Below, piece after piece: positions 12,165-27,100 of a stretch of 64,000 nt of DNA (position 1 is its first letter; each line of letters starts with the position of its first letter). The translations under genes were made by a program, and so were the position numbers. The stretch is taken from assembly GCA_963693305.1 (NCBI GenBank), contig OY855914.1:17353760-17417759 (forward strand), read 5' to 3'. Source of the DNA: Meandrina meandrites (lineage: Eukaryota > Cnidaria > Anthozoa > Scleractinia > Meandrinidae). The notes beneath the pieces were generated by a model that was not told where the DNA came from, made no database searches, and saw nothing but the letters and a program-made list of their open reading frames with translations.

Positions 12165-15100
12165 CTTTGACAAAACAACAAAGATGTTAAGATTTACTGC
12201 CATTTCAAATAATAATTCTTGATTAATAACAGCAATCTTTCAGTTTCTAAATCAAACGTAGGGCAGACTATATACACTGTATTGACAGCCTCTCCTACTT
12301 TGCCCCCTCCCCCCCCCGATCCAAAACTATCCCAAGGTCAAGCAGTGAAGTAGCTGTTATTTTCAGGTGTCGCGCACCTTGACTTTTGATTGGCGAATTT
12401 TTTTCATCAGCCCACTGTTCCCAATGCCAGCGGACTGCCTGTACCAGTCTGTGAAAGAAACACGTGATCACTGGTCCTGCACAAACGCTGGGTGGCTGAA
12501 ACTGTGTAAAAACCAATGTAAAAGAAATGGCTTGTCTTCATGACCTCCAAAGTGTTCAGTGCAATGCCCTCAGCTAAGCCTCAATTTTGATCACAATTTG
12601 TAAGGGACGAGTACGCTTTTTACTTTTTCAGAAGACAGACGAGTGACATTCCACGAAGAACAATGAAGATTGTAATTGGCTGAACACAAAAGTTTGACGG
12701 GATCCGAGATAAAAACAATGAAGAAAAAAAACCTAAATCGATCTTACCGTAATGGTCATCATATTTTCCTGAAGGAATTTTCTAAACTTTTCTAGAAACA
12801 GCACCCTTGTTGACTTGGAGTCCTATAAATAATAATAAAGAATATATATTCGTTTAAAAGACTATCAAGTGCGAATAGACAAGCGTATTGCAGGAGTCGC
12901 AAAGCGATTTTTACCATTTTATTAATCCGACAATAAATACAAAACTCAAGTTCGTAGTCTAATTGGTTATGAACACAAAACTTCATAGAGGTAAAAATTA
13001 ACTATAAAATTTCCACTACTCCTCCGCATTATCAGTTTTTGCCAGTTGGATGTAGACCCGGAAACTCTTTTCGACATCCTGCGACACTTTTTGTGCCACA
13101 TACAACAGTCGTTATAGCAAGTTGCAGGTTTGACTACACGAAAACATGGGCTCATCCTCGGTGTAAGAACCTGTGAAACTCACCGGTGACGTAAAACAAA
13201 GAACGAACAATACAACAAAAAGCTGGCAAAACAAAGATAGAGAAGGAAAACAATAGCTCCAAAACAAAGAAAAATATCACAGGTTCTTACACCGAGGTAA
13301 ACCTGAAACATGTCGTGTAGCAGAGTCCATCTTATCACGTGCAACAAAGTTTAACCGTTGAAGCCAGCCCTTACAGTCGCAGAAAACACAACAATCCCCT
13401 ACCTGAGTTGGTCGATCGTCTGCTTTTAACAAAATCTTGCAAATCTCGACTTGAATATTTTCCAGTACTGAAATAAAAATAAGATGTTTCCAATTGTATT
13501 GTATATTTGGAAAACCGGGTTAAATTCGTGTTTCTACTCTAGACGTCCAAAGTATATAACGTCACACCGTTTACCCCAGTTAGGTGCATCTATCAACGTA
13601 TATTTGAATAGAAATTTCAAATATATTCCATCGTGACTTTCTTAGCAAACCGGATATATACTTTTTTTCCGACTCAATTGTAATGAATACAATCATGCTT
13701 AGACAAGCTCTTGAAAATCAAATTCTGCTTGATATATTGCATGAATGACGTAATGGTCAGCGGAAATACAAACGAACGTTTACGATTGACCGCCCACCAA
13801 TTTCCCTGCACGTACTATACTCCTGTTTGGCATACGCAAAAACAGTCGTAAAAAGTGGTGCTTTCCATTTTCACAGTCCGACCGGTCGACCAACAGGGAC
13901 CAACTGTTATAAAATGAAACAACATTTTCTGAGTAAACCAGGCCAACCGAGAGGAACAGACCTTTCCATTTTGAATTCCCTCCCACAGTACCCCGCATCT
14001 GTGAGAAGCTACTAAACCGAGGTAAGGCAGGTAACCAGTTTGTCAAAATGGAACGGTATGTTTGTGGACTACCTCTCACATATTCCGGTCACACCGAGTC
14101 GCAAATCACCTTTTCATTTGACTTCCGACCGAAATTTTTTTAAAATTGCGGGTAAATGGAAAGCACCAAAGGTTTCCTATTTTCTTAGATTTTTATACCT
14201 TGAACTTTATTTTTGAGCTTATTGCAGGCTGTGGTGTATTCTGTCTTAGATGCTTCACTTGGCTTTGAAGACTCCTGAAAGTGAATTTATTCATCAGTTT
14301 AGTTTATTAACACATACCTAACGACAATAAGTTTCCTTGTTAAAGGATCTACGATACATGAAAATTAACTTTCTAAGTTCGGCCTTTCTTTTAAATCTTC
14401 ACTGATCTTTTGAGCGACCAATAGATAACTGACATCTTAAGCAATTTACTATAGCTTCTGTGGAAAGCCCAGTGATTTTCTTTTATCAGGTAAACATACA
14501 TGTCAGAGATTTATAGAGTGTTTTTTTTTTTAATTAAGGTCGTAAGTGATCCTGGATTGCATTGCATTTGCTTCACTTAGTTTTGTGATTAGTTTAAAAC
14601 TCGCGCCACTTTTAAACCAATCACAATTAAAACCAAACCCAGTCGTATGACTCGCTCACACAATTTCCCGCGCTTCGCGTCGGCTTCATGTATTTGCTTC
14701 GAGTTTTCATTGGTTCACTGGATTGTCCGTGATTGGTCAGCGTGATTACTTTGGTTTTGGTTTAACGACAATCAAAATGAAACCCTAATCTATAACACAC
14801 TACTGATAGACAGTAGTAATTCAATACTAGTTCTACTTTCTGAACTTACATCATCGCTTTCCCACCAGACCAATGGCAAGGATGCTTGAAGGATGTTGTC
14901 GTCTGGGGCTTGATATGTATAAAATAACTAAACTTCCGAGGAAATGTAAACATGGTCAAGGAAATCACATAAAAAATGCCAAAAGTAAAATTCAACGCAA
15001 CGGAAAAAGTTTTTAGTTAAATATTTCCACAACACTGAAGTGCATGAGATTGCAAACACAGCTTTTAACACAAGATATCGTGTACAAATGCCACAGCGAA

Positions 15101-18100
15101 CAAATCCTTTGATAGGCTTCAGGTCGCCAGAGCGCCTGTAATTTACACTTGGTGTTAATGTTACACTTTACTTTTAGCAAGCTTTGTATGGTTTGCACTC
15201 AACCTTCTGCGACCTATATTCATATCCTTTTGGCTTAAAGATTTTCTTTGATTTATAAATTGTGAGATTTATATACCGCATAAAAGGCTCGTAATAACAA
15301 CGTGGACTCTCTGAAAAATGTTCGATAAAATGAGAATCTTGCAGTGGCATTTTCATAGAATCGTTTTTCATCCAGTGTTCCCTGATTGAGTAAGTTAAAG
15401 TTATTTTGCTTCCCCATGCTTATAAATGATATACAGACGACACGGTTTATAGTTAAAGAAGGTAATTTGTTTACAAAGGGATATGCTTTGCAAGCGATCC
15501 ATAGTCTGCGTGTTTTCTCGTGTTTGAGGATGGCCAGAGCCAAGGAAAGACAACGAACCTGATAAGAAAGAAAAACAATAAACACAAAACGAAACAAACA
15601 CTTGTAACTGTTTGATTTATAATAACAGATCTTCTGACTGTGTGTCAAACATTCCAAACGCTAGTTCTGAGAATTAAATGATACATCAAGACATTTTTAA
15701 GAGGTCTGTTACCCTTACCTGTGATCTGAACTCCATGGTAACCGGCTGAAACCAGTAAAACTTGATGAACCCGTTTAGCAAGTGACTCAGACATCGCTCA
15801 AATTCAAAGTCCTAAAGATAAAGAGATTTTAAAACAATACAAGTGTACCTCAAGTGGCAATCAAAATACCAAACGCTTTAAAATGATTGGCTTTTCAATA
15901 TAAGAATTTGTATCCAAACCCTTGGAGGAGCCAAAAGTTGCATCATTGCTAGGGGTATTGTATGAATTGTCCATGCTAGTCTACTGTAACTAACCCTTCG
16001 GCATTTTTATTTTTTCAGCGTAGATTTAGATTTTAGATTTTTATTATTTCACACTATTTACAGACATATTTTACTATCACACACTATTTACAGAAAATTC
16101 ATTAATTAAAATAAGGAAAATATAATAATAGTAAAGGCAAAACAAAATGTGCTCAGTGACCAAAGAAGCATATGCTATCGTGTTGGTCACTGACACGTTA
16201 AAAAAGAAAAAAAAGAAGACATGACACATAAATTAATAAAAACAATAGAATAAAGGAAGTAAAATGTGATTAACAAAAGTATGCGAATTAAACAAGTTAA
16301 GTGAATAAATCATAATTAAGTTATATATGGAATTCAGAGAAATTATGCTGAAGATTAATATTGAGTATTTAAAAGGTATAATTTATATTGCTTATAAAAG
16401 GAAGTGTAAGGCAGTTTTTTAAAATCTGTTGGAATAATTTCCCAAAATTTTGATGCAACAAAAGAAAAAGTAGAGGACCCATAGTTATTATTTACTTTTG
16501 GCCTGTGAAAATTCAAATTCGCAGCAAATCGTGTATTGTAGGTATGGACTTCAGATGCCCGAGTAAGGGTTCTATGAAATACTGTTGGAATGTTTTTGAA
16601 TCATTTAAAATTTTATGAGTAAACAGAGCCACTTTAAATTTGTACATATTTTCAAATTTGAGAATTCCTAGAAGATTGTAATATGGTGAAGCATTTTCCC
16701 TGCTATAAGCAAAGAAAATGCTTCGGACACATTTATTCTGCTTAGTTATGATTTTACGTAAATTAGTTTTACATGCACTGCCCCAGCTTATGATGGCATA
16801 GGATAAGTATGGATATATGAAAGAATAATACAATTGTTTCAATGTATGAAGATCAACAAAATATCTTAATTTATAAATAATTGCTATATTTTTTGCTAAT
16901 TTATTATTAATGTGCTGGATCTGCGGTCCCCATTGTAAATTTTGATCTATATAAATACCTAAATACTTAATTTGACTTTGATGTGCAATGTTAGGAATAT
17001 GTATATATGGTCTTAGTCTTGTAGATGAAATTATCATGTAATTAGTCTTAGTAAGGTTTATAGATAGTTTGTTGATGATACAATATTTAAAAACTAGTTT
17101 CAATTCCTCATTCATGACATGCTCAAGCTGATGCAGATTATCACTTGTATAAAACATATTTGTGTCATCAGCAAATATACGGAAGGATAGTTTTTTTGAG
17201 CAGTTAGGTAAGTCATTAATATAAAGCAGGAATAGAAGAGGACCCAAAGTTGATCCCTGTGGTATTCCACAAGTAATGGTTTCAGGACTAGATTGGATGT
17301 TACCAATCTTAACAAATTGAGTGCGATTATGTAGATAGTTTTCAAACCAATTAAAGGTTATTCCTCGTATGCCATAGTGGTAGAGTTTAGATAAAAGAAT
17401 ATTATGGTTCACAGTATCAAATGCTTTAGAAAAATCTAAAAAAATACCACAGGTAACCAGCTTTTTATCCATAGCCTGTTTGAGGGTGTCAGTGATCTCA
17501 AAAATGGCTTGCTCTGTTGAGTGCCCTTTCCTAAAACCAAACTGATATCTATACAGAATGTTGTGTTTTTCCAGAAAATCATATAGTTGATTATAAATTA
17601 ATTTTTCAAGTACCTTACTGAAAGGTGAAAGAGTTGAAATGGGCCTGTAGTTTCCTGGGTCAGTTACGTCGCCACTTTTGTAAACTGGAGTGACTTGAGA
17701 AACTTTCAAAATATTTGGTACAACACCAGTTTGTATTGATTGATTATAGATTTGAGTGAAAGGTACTGATAATGGTTCAGCTGCTAGTTTTATTAAATTA
17801 TTAGGTATATCAATTGATGATTTATTCTTATCTAGTGTCTTAAACAAGTTTGAAACCTGGGTTTCTGTAACAGTGGACATGACAAAACTATTAGCTGGAG
17901 ATGACAGGATATATTGTGTAGGGTTTTCAAAGCTATCTTCAATTCTGCTGGCCAAGCTTGGGCCAACATTGACAAAATGTTTATTAAACTGATCAGCAAT
18001 ATCTTCATTACTAGTGAAAGTCTTGTTATTCCTTACTATTCTTTGAGGTGAGGTCTGTCCCTTTGTCTTCCTCTTAATTAAATTACCAATTATTTTCCAT

Positions 18101-21100
18101 GTAGCCTTTAAGTTATTTTTACACAAATCAATTTTTTTACAAAAATAGGCTTTCTTATTAATGTTTTTGAGATGGTTTAATCTATTTGAGTATTTTTTAA
18201 ATTCACAAATTTTGACTGGGTCATTGGAAAGATAATGGGTTTTGTACATAGCATGTTTAGTTTTAATTGATTTGAGCATTCCCTTTGAGATCCAAGGTTT
18301 TCTTAATTGCTTTTGTTTATTTCTAGATACTTGTTTTAGGGGTGCATGCTTATTGACAATTGATTTGAGTGTATTAATAGTTCTAACTGTTGTTTCATGC
18401 AAATTATTACATTTACCAGAGGTGAGATTCCAATCCAAAGCACTGATGTCTTGAAGATATGATTCAGGGTTGAACTTACTGTAGTCTCTGAAGTAAAGTT
18501 GCCCATTTTCTTTTTTTTAAGTGATGATTCGACTGTGCAGAAAATTGGTAAATGATCTGAGATATCAACGGCTATAACCCCTGAAATCAACCTGTTAACT
18601 GTATTTGTATAAATATGATCAATTAAGGTTGCAGTATGACTGGTGATTCTAGTGGGTTTTGTTATCACTGGTAATAGATTGTGGGAATAAATCATATCAA
18701 GGTATCTACCTGTTTGCAGGTGTGTGTGATGTTTTAAAAGGTCAATATTCATATCCCCTAATATATATACTTCATATCTGTTCATATTTAATTCCTGTAG
18801 GAATTCACTGAGTATCGATGTGAATTCATCCACATTTGCAGATGGGTGCTTATAAATGCAGCCAATCATAATATGCTTCTTATTATGAGCAGGGTCAATT
18901 TCAACCCAACAAGATTCTACTGATGAAAGATCTATTTTCAAGTCAGGCCTGGGGATAGTTTTAAGAGTATCATTGACATAAATAGCTGTGCCTCCTGCAA
19001 GAGTTGGTGAATCGCTATGAAAAAGATTGTAATTTGGTAGGTCTACATTTGAGATCGAATTAGGATTTAATCTGGTTTCTGTGACAGCAATTATGTCTGG
19101 CCTTGAATCAATAGAGTACAGCATGTCATTCAGTAAGGTCAAGTTTTTTGGCAGACTTCTAATGTTACAGTGAAAAAGAGAAATACCTTTACCTTGAGCA
19201 TTACATAAGATATGATCAAGCTTAGGAATATCGTAGTATTCAGACTGAGTATTTATAAACATTAGATCAGGGTCAGCTTCATCATTTTTATCTGGATTTG
19301 GTAGGAGGTTGTAAAGATCAAGGTCAATTAATTGATTTATATTCCTAGACCAGTTACTGATAGCAAAGCTAAAATCCCTGTCATCTAAATTATAGAAGGG
19401 AAGAAATTGCAGAGTGTTTACGGCATAGGATTCGAATTTGACAATTTAAAGCAGTACATTAAAAGATTATTTTCTAAGTATTGCTTATCTGGTCGAGGTA
19501 GTCCTCAAATTCTTCATGCGTAGTAAAAGCTTCTGTGGCAGACGTTTCACTAACTTTCAGCATGATCTTGCCATTACTGGTCCACAGGAACTTGACATTG
19601 TTCTTCCTCTTGTAATCCTTGATTCTTCCAAAGAGCCTTTTACGGTAGCCGGTCAAGGACTCGTTTATGAAGATCTTGTTACTTCGAGAGATGGATTCGC
19701 CTGTTTCGGTTTGTAAAGAAGGCAAATGTCGAATATTCTTTCCAACAAGGTGTTTGCGTTTCTTAAATACTTCTTCTCTCTTGTCCCTTTGGAGAAATTT
19801 AACAATCATTCGATTTTTTTTTCATTTTTCGAGTCTGGAAGCCTGTGAGCAGCAGCAATATGGCTGTCGTCGATCTCAGCCCCAATTAACGTGCCAATTT
19901 CTTTAACAAGCTGTTTAGGGTTATCATGGCTTGTTATCGGGACACCAGTGATCTCTAAGCAATCCCTTCTCAAGTACTGTTGTGTTTCGTCGAGCGAACA
20001 TTCGATTCGATATAAAGACTCTGCAGTCTTGTCAGCCATGTCCGCCATCTTTGTTTGTTTCGCTTCGAGCGAACCAGTAGCTTCCTTGTATTTCTTATCA
20101 AGCTTAGTTGCCTGTTCCTTAACGTTTTGCAAAGTTTGCACAACGGTATCATATTTGTTTGATAGAAACTGCTGGGATGTCTCCAAAGTATTGCATCTCT
20201 CTGTTAGCAAGACGATACTTGCTTTCAGCGACTGCATTTCCATTTTGATTTCTTGCCTAATACTTGGTAAAAACTCTTCTTTCCATATTCGTCGTAGTTC
20301 ATCTACCTACATGATATTTTCCTTTCTAGTTCCTTGATAGGGTGATTAGTCTCTAACAGCGTAATTTAGTGTCTTAGTCTCTGTTTCATTCAAACTTCAT
20401 CAGCGCGCCAGAATGAACGGCGGCGGCCATGATGCATGATGCATACACGATGCATACATTAAAAGTACGCTGCTAAACATAATTTATATACTCCTCTGTG
20501 GAGAGAGGCACTGTTAGAATAGAGCGTCTTGCCCAAGAACACCACACGGTGATCACAGTCATGACTCAACTTGATTTGGAGTCCAAGGCTCTGATTATAA
20601 GCTAGAAAGTAGAGAATTAGCTCTAAGGTAATTTAAAATGCTTGAAAATATCCCAGGGTTTCCTTCTTAGATGAGCATTGGCCCTAGAAAGGAAATAAAT
20701 AGGGAACCACCACTCGAGACAAAGAAAAATTATTTGACCTCGGTGGGATTTTAGCCCAAAACCTCTGCATAAGATCACCGTTATGTTGCTCTAGCGACTC
20801 AGCTACGAGGCCAGAAAGGAGCAAAATGAGGTTGGTAATAAATTATAATTAAGGTCACTCCGTGGTAACATATGGCAAGGTCTTGTCCATGTCTCTTCTA
20901 AACCAAGCTGCTGTCTTGAAATCTCCACAACCATACCTCCATGCAGACCCAGATGAGATCCAATACTTTGTGGACACCTGGCTGATGTTCCAGTGGATTG
21001 CTTCCTGAGCAGGACTTTAGCAAACACGGCAGGAGTACCTCTTCCAGCACATAGCCTTCAGTCTGAAAATACAGGAACATATTGTAAGCAAGCGGAAGTT

Positions 21101-24100
21101 AGAACAGTTTGCACTTGATTGTTGTAAGTAATTCACATTTCCTTTGTTTTGCATTACTATGATCAGCGATTGGTTTAAAAAAAAGAAGAAAGAAGAAGAA
21201 AAACCAAAATCAATCGTGACACACGTTTTCCGGAACCTCGTGGCAGCTACATGTAAACTATTTCCTTTGTGTTTTGATTGGTTCACAGCGGATTGTTGGA
21301 GTCATTTGTGATTGGCCAGAGCGATTGTTTTGGTTTGGGTTTTATGACACTCAGTTGAAAAGCGCTCCAAATCCAACCATTCGACTGACAGGTAAATGAA
21401 TAAACGCAAACCTTTAGTTAGTTTTCTGCACATGTATTATCATAATGTGTAAGAAAAATAGGCAGATCTGACATGATGAAACAGCTCAGTGTGGAGCAGT
21501 CTAGAATGAAAGTGAAACTCCCTTGCAGGGATCATTCCGAAACGTCCTAAACCGCGACATATACACAAGGAATACATTCAAAGAGTGTAAATAACAGGTA
21601 AAATATATTTGCTGCAAATTCTGAATCATATACTTAACTATATACGTTAATTTCTAAAATCTCCATGCAAAACCTTAATTATGTACTATATACCATCAAA
21701 CAGTGGAGTTTCTTGCAAAAGGAGTTGTTGTTTTTTTTTTTTCTACTTTAGAAGGTACTATTTTAACGTCACCTCACATTAGCTTAATTTACGTGATTTT
21801 GTTCTCTCGAAGTATTAAGCGAATGGCTTTGTGTGGCTTTTGCTTTAGGCTTACACTCCACTGTGTTTGTCAAAACATACAGACTTGTATAAATAGAATG
21901 GTGCATTGTGTATTTACCAGCAAAGGTCCCAGTTTTTCAAAGACATGCGCAGTAGTAAGAAGGGTCATAGTATCAGATCGGCCAGGAAGAGAGGGTGGCA
22001 TCCAAGGAACTCTGTCTGGCTGTAAAACAAAAACAGTAACAAAGACGATAACACATAAGCTGCGAGAACCATTTAAAGGTGATTCCCAGTCCACGCTGCG
22101 CAGCCTCGAGGCTTGTTTTCATTTTCGTTTTAGATTTGAGTTGATGCGTTACTCTTCAGTAATAGCGTACACGCAAGATGTCTTTGAGTCCGCCATTATA
22201 AGACCTTCGTTCAGAAATGCTCTCAAACCGCTGAAATGTAGGTTTGGAATAACGTCGAAGTTCGGAGCAATTGCAGAATACCCGTAAGTCAAATCTACTG
22301 TTCCCGTGGTCCCGCAGTGAGAAATGAACTAACAGTTTTAGAAGTCGAATAATTAAATAAAAGGTTGGGCAGCTAAACTAGTGCTCCCGCAGTCCAGCAC
22401 TCCCGCAGTCGAAAAAAAAAACAATATTAAGTGGGCATAGAACTGGTGCTCCCACAGTCCCGCACTCCTGCAGTCGAAAAGTGCCCCCGCAGTCCCGCAG
22501 TCCCGCAGTTCCGCAGTCCCGCACTCCCGTATCCAGTTGTTATGTAAATTATCTCGACTGCAGGACTGCGGGAGCAGTATTTGAAGATGTGAAGAAGTGG
22601 GCGTTCTATTCACTAATAACTGTTCTGCAAGGATATCTGGTGTTCTTAAATGAAGAGAAAGATAAGTTTGCCCCGAAATGTTATTTTGCATTTCAGGTGA
22701 AGATTTTAGCAGTACGGACAAGAAATCATCTTTAACCATGCAAGAGATACAAATTATCACAAAGAAAATTACATTGCAAGGATAGGATGCCAATGAATAG
22801 CTCGTACTTGAAAACAAACATTTTAAGTACATACAATTTGGTATGAGTTTGTTTTCATATTTAATCTCTTTTCATCAATCTTTCTATCCTCAAATAAAAG
22901 AGAATGCAAACCAAATCAAATCTCGATTTTATCAAACACGTTTTCTTGCGCTTGGCCACTGATTACGTGTATTTCGAATTCGTGTTTTCATTGGTTTGTT
23001 GTGTTGATTCCGTTTCTTATGGTTCGTTAGCTATTGTCAATCCTTTAGTTTGAGTACTACAACAATCAATTGAAAAAGTGCTTTATAATTAAGTGTGATT
23101 TTCCACGTTAGATATTACGTAAAAGCAATGTCTAAAATGAGGAAAAATGAGGTCTGAAATGGGGTCAGCATTTGGGTAAACGGGGTGACACTCCAGCACC
23201 ACACATTTCCAGAATTTCCCCCTCCCTCCCCTTCCAGGGGGGTCATTTAATCTTACAGCTGGTAGTAGTCTCTCCAAACACGAAGCAAGTTCCGTAGGTT
23301 TAGCTACATCTGAGATTGGAGGGTCTTGCAGAGGCTTGTAACCCTCAACAGGAAATCTTTTAATGGTTAATAATAAGTATGGCGCTGACGCATGCCCGTT
23401 TGCAAAAAAGTACGCCTGTAATACAAATATAAGTACAAACCTTGGCCTCTCACTTTTCGTTAAAATATGTGACATCCAAAGAGAAATTACTGCTGCTCAA
23501 AGGTACTAGTGCAATGATTGGTAATGGTATTTCCTTGCGTTTGTCCTCAGCAAAACCTGTCTGACTGTCTGAAAAAGCCACGTTTTGCCTCATTTCATGG
23601 TGACCTTTTCTTGCAACAAAAGGTGCCACCACAATTAGCCCATCTCGCCCTTACACTTCCATTCTCTAAACAGCCCCAAGCTTGAAGTGCAGTTTTTTTT
23701 TCTTTTTTTTTTCTTTTTCTTGTAAAGCCCCTCTACAATTGTACCCTCCCCCTCCCCTACCCCAACAGATAAAAAGGTCTGGTCTTCAAGAGAAATACAC
23801 CATACTGCAATGCAGGGATAAATATAGCTTTTCTATGGTATTTATAAAATATTGTGTGTCTACTGCATGATGCTAAATAAATATCAGACACAAAAAGGAT
23901 ACTTGAAAGGAGCTCCACCAAAATTCATCTGACATGATTCTCCATATGAAAGGTTGGCGGCAGGGAAATGAGCAAGACAAGGGCCATACGTACTGGACAG
24001 TATCAAATGCCGCACCTAAGAATCGGCCATTCCTTGGAAAAAGGGGAGAACATTTTATTCAAGAAACCTCACTGCGATTTGACATGTACATGTGGGAAGG

Positions 24101-27100
24101 GTTCAAAAGTAAATAAAGGGTAACTTAGGTCTTATCTCACGGGAAATGGATTCACTGCGATGCTTGTTGTTCTGCTTACGTATGAAGGTTAAGACTGCAT
24201 CGTGCCAAGTGGCCCATCAGGCTGAAGCTTATCCTACGTGGCATGAAGCGACTAGGAGTATTTCTACTCCCCACTGGATGGGATGCTAGCCCATCCCAGC
24301 ATTATTTCACTGGTACCTATTTATACAGTGGAGAGAATCGAAGCAATATGAGAGTAAAGTGTCTTGCTTACCAAATTGCAACTCAGGTCTTGCAACTTTA
24401 TTTTTAATTTCAATTTAATTTAGGTGAGTATCAGGTGAGCATGTCTGGGATGCTGTTACATTCTATGCAGTCCATGTAGGATTATAAATTATTGGTTTTG
24501 TGCATAATCACAATTTGAAGTTGTTACAGTCAGGTATTAAACATGGTGTATTTTGTAGAATGATGCAATTAGTGCATATAACTGACCTGCTGTACGAGAT
24601 TGTGCCTTCATCTAGATCAATACAACATCCTATGACATCACCAGCCATCCACTCCTGCATATTTAAAGCATTGTGAAGTTCAGTAAATCATCTATACCTC
24701 CACCGTGGAAAGGATTATTCCTAAGGAGCCCACACCCCACCCCTCTGGAAATTCCAATTCAGCTTTATACATTTTATTTAAGTTATTGTCCTATGAGACC
24801 CCCCTCCCTACACCTCCAGGAATTTCAAAACAAATTGCTTCTATCGCAGGAAGATGGACATTTACCGGAACAACACATTCCAAGAAATTGCAAGTCTAGT
24901 ACATAATTGTTAATTATCGGCGGCGGCGGCAGCGGCGTCGTCGTCGTCGTCATTACATTAAAATCAACTAATTTATAGTTACATGTACCAGAGCTGGGTC
25001 AGCAGTATTACTGCTCAATATATAGCTGGTCGGCATTTTCTAAAGAAGGAAATTTAACAGGTGATATCAATAATACATAATGTTCATACATGTATGTGCT
25101 TGTTTACCTCTCCATATTTTCCTGTGAATACATTCCATTTTCTAATCCGATGGCCATCATAAGCAAGGGAGTCATTGGTATCACCAACGCCTTCATGCCA
25201 AGAAATAAAACAGTAGAACTAGACTATGTACCTTTGGTAAATAATAATTTAGTGAAGGTGGTCTTGGGCTCGTTCTTATCTATTACATTAATTACATTAA
25301 CATTTCCAATCACATTTTTTTTTTCACAGCACAGATGTGTCAAACCTCATTGGTGAACCTGCACTGTAATGTCGCCCATCCCAGCTGCATGATTCCTTTG
25401 GAGCCTAACAAGATCTCATACATCCACTTGCCTTGAAAAAGATCAACAAACAAAAACATTTTGTGATAACCTCTCCCTTTGCATTTTTAACCCATCACAA
25501 AGACAAATGTGTAGTTCCAGAAAATATCCATACCCCTCCCACAGAAGGTTTTTTTGGTTTGAATCCCCCCACCCCTCTGGGAATTCCAGTTAAGCCCCTA
25601 TACTTCCCTTTAAAAATTTTGGCTTTTGATACCCCCCACCCCCTAGGAATTTCCATTGACCTTCCATGGGGTGGGAATGGATATTTTCTGGAATACATTC
25701 GATCTCGAAATGAAACGAGTGTACTGTGATCGTAATGGGCGATTCATTATTTGTGACATCCAAACCAACCAAAAGTATATAACGCTGGCCACCATTTACG
25801 CTCCCAACGACGATGACGCGGCTTTCTTCGAAGGCTTCTTCGAGAATTTATCAGATTTTCAATGTGAAGAAGTAGTTATTGGTGGCAATTTCAACTTAGT
25901 GCTTAATTCAGATAAAGACAAGAAAGGTGGTGTCGCAAGAACACACAATAATTCAGTTAGGGTCGTCCAGGAATTTATGGAAAACTTTGATTTAATTGAT
26001 CCTTGGAGAGTGCTACATCCCGATTCCCTAAGATATACTTGGCGCCGACGGAAACCCGAAATTCAATGCCGACTAGACCTCTTTCTTGTTAGCCAAAGCT
26101 TAATGTGTAATGTCATGCGCGCCGATATTTTGACAGGATACAAAACAGATCACTCAATGATTGATATAAGTATAGCTGTTCATTCGAATCCAAGAGGACC
26201 AGGCTTTTGGAAATTTAATACTTCTTTCTTGAATTAAATTGAGTACGTTAACCAAATAAAATCAACAATCCAAGCTGTTAAAGAAGAATATCAAAATGAT
26301 GACACCGTGAACCACGCATTATTGTGGGAGATGATAAAAATGAAAATCCGAGAACAATCATTAAAATATGCAGCTTCCAAGAAAGCTTAAATTTTAAAAC
26401 GGGAAGAAGAGCTAGAAAAAGCAATTAACAACTTGCAAATATATATGGAAACAACAAGCGACGAGGAAAATGTAAAACAAGTTTCGGCTCAGGAATTAGA
26501 AGGAAAAAAGACAGAATTGGAGAATATAATTGAGTACCGCACCAAAGGTGCAATCTTAAGATCGAAATGTAGATGGTATAATGAGGGAGAAAGAAATACA
26601 AAACACTTTTTAAACATGGAAAAAAGGCACTACAAACAGGGAGTAATAAGTCAGCTAAAAATTAATGACGATGAAACAGTAAACACTGACAAAGAAATCC
26701 TAAATCAGTGTGAATCCTTTTACAGAAATCTATATAGCTCTCATATGAATATCAACGACACTTATGTTAATGACATGTTTTTCGACGAGAATAATACTAA
26801 GGTACTGAACCCAGACGAGCAAATGTCATGCGAAGGCCTGCTGATCAAAGAGGAATGTTTACAAGCCTTAAAAAATACAGAAACAAATAAAACACCAGGC
26901 TCAGACGGAATACCTGCCGAATTTTATAAAGTTTTCTGGAACGATTTGTCGGACCTACTTGTGAATTCGATTAATTTTGCATATCAAACAGGTCAATTTT
27001 CGGTAACCCAGAGACGCGGAATCATTAAATTAATCCCCAAAAAAGATGCAGAACCATACTTTATTAAGAACTGGAGACCAATAACTCTTTTGAACTGCGA

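Larger units (their letters stand above)
16030..20430 (-). mobile_element. CR1/L2-like LINE, near full length, in RNF123 intron
   Basis: A two-ORF non-LTR retrotransposon on the minus strand: a 5' region near 20.3-20.43 kb, ORF1 about 20310-19474, an AP endonuclease and then reverse transcriptase down to 16513, and a 3' tail of about 480 bp rich in TTTAGATTTT at 16025-16045. It lies between RNF123 exons 15719-15811 and 20937-21062, in the same orientation as the host gene. Frames are broken at A-runs near 19810 and 18515, so it is probably inactive. Confidence 0.85.

Noticed and set aside
22353..22832. 159-codon minus-strand frame
   Set aside because: Half of it is the CAGTCCCG minisatellite and the rest has no motif.
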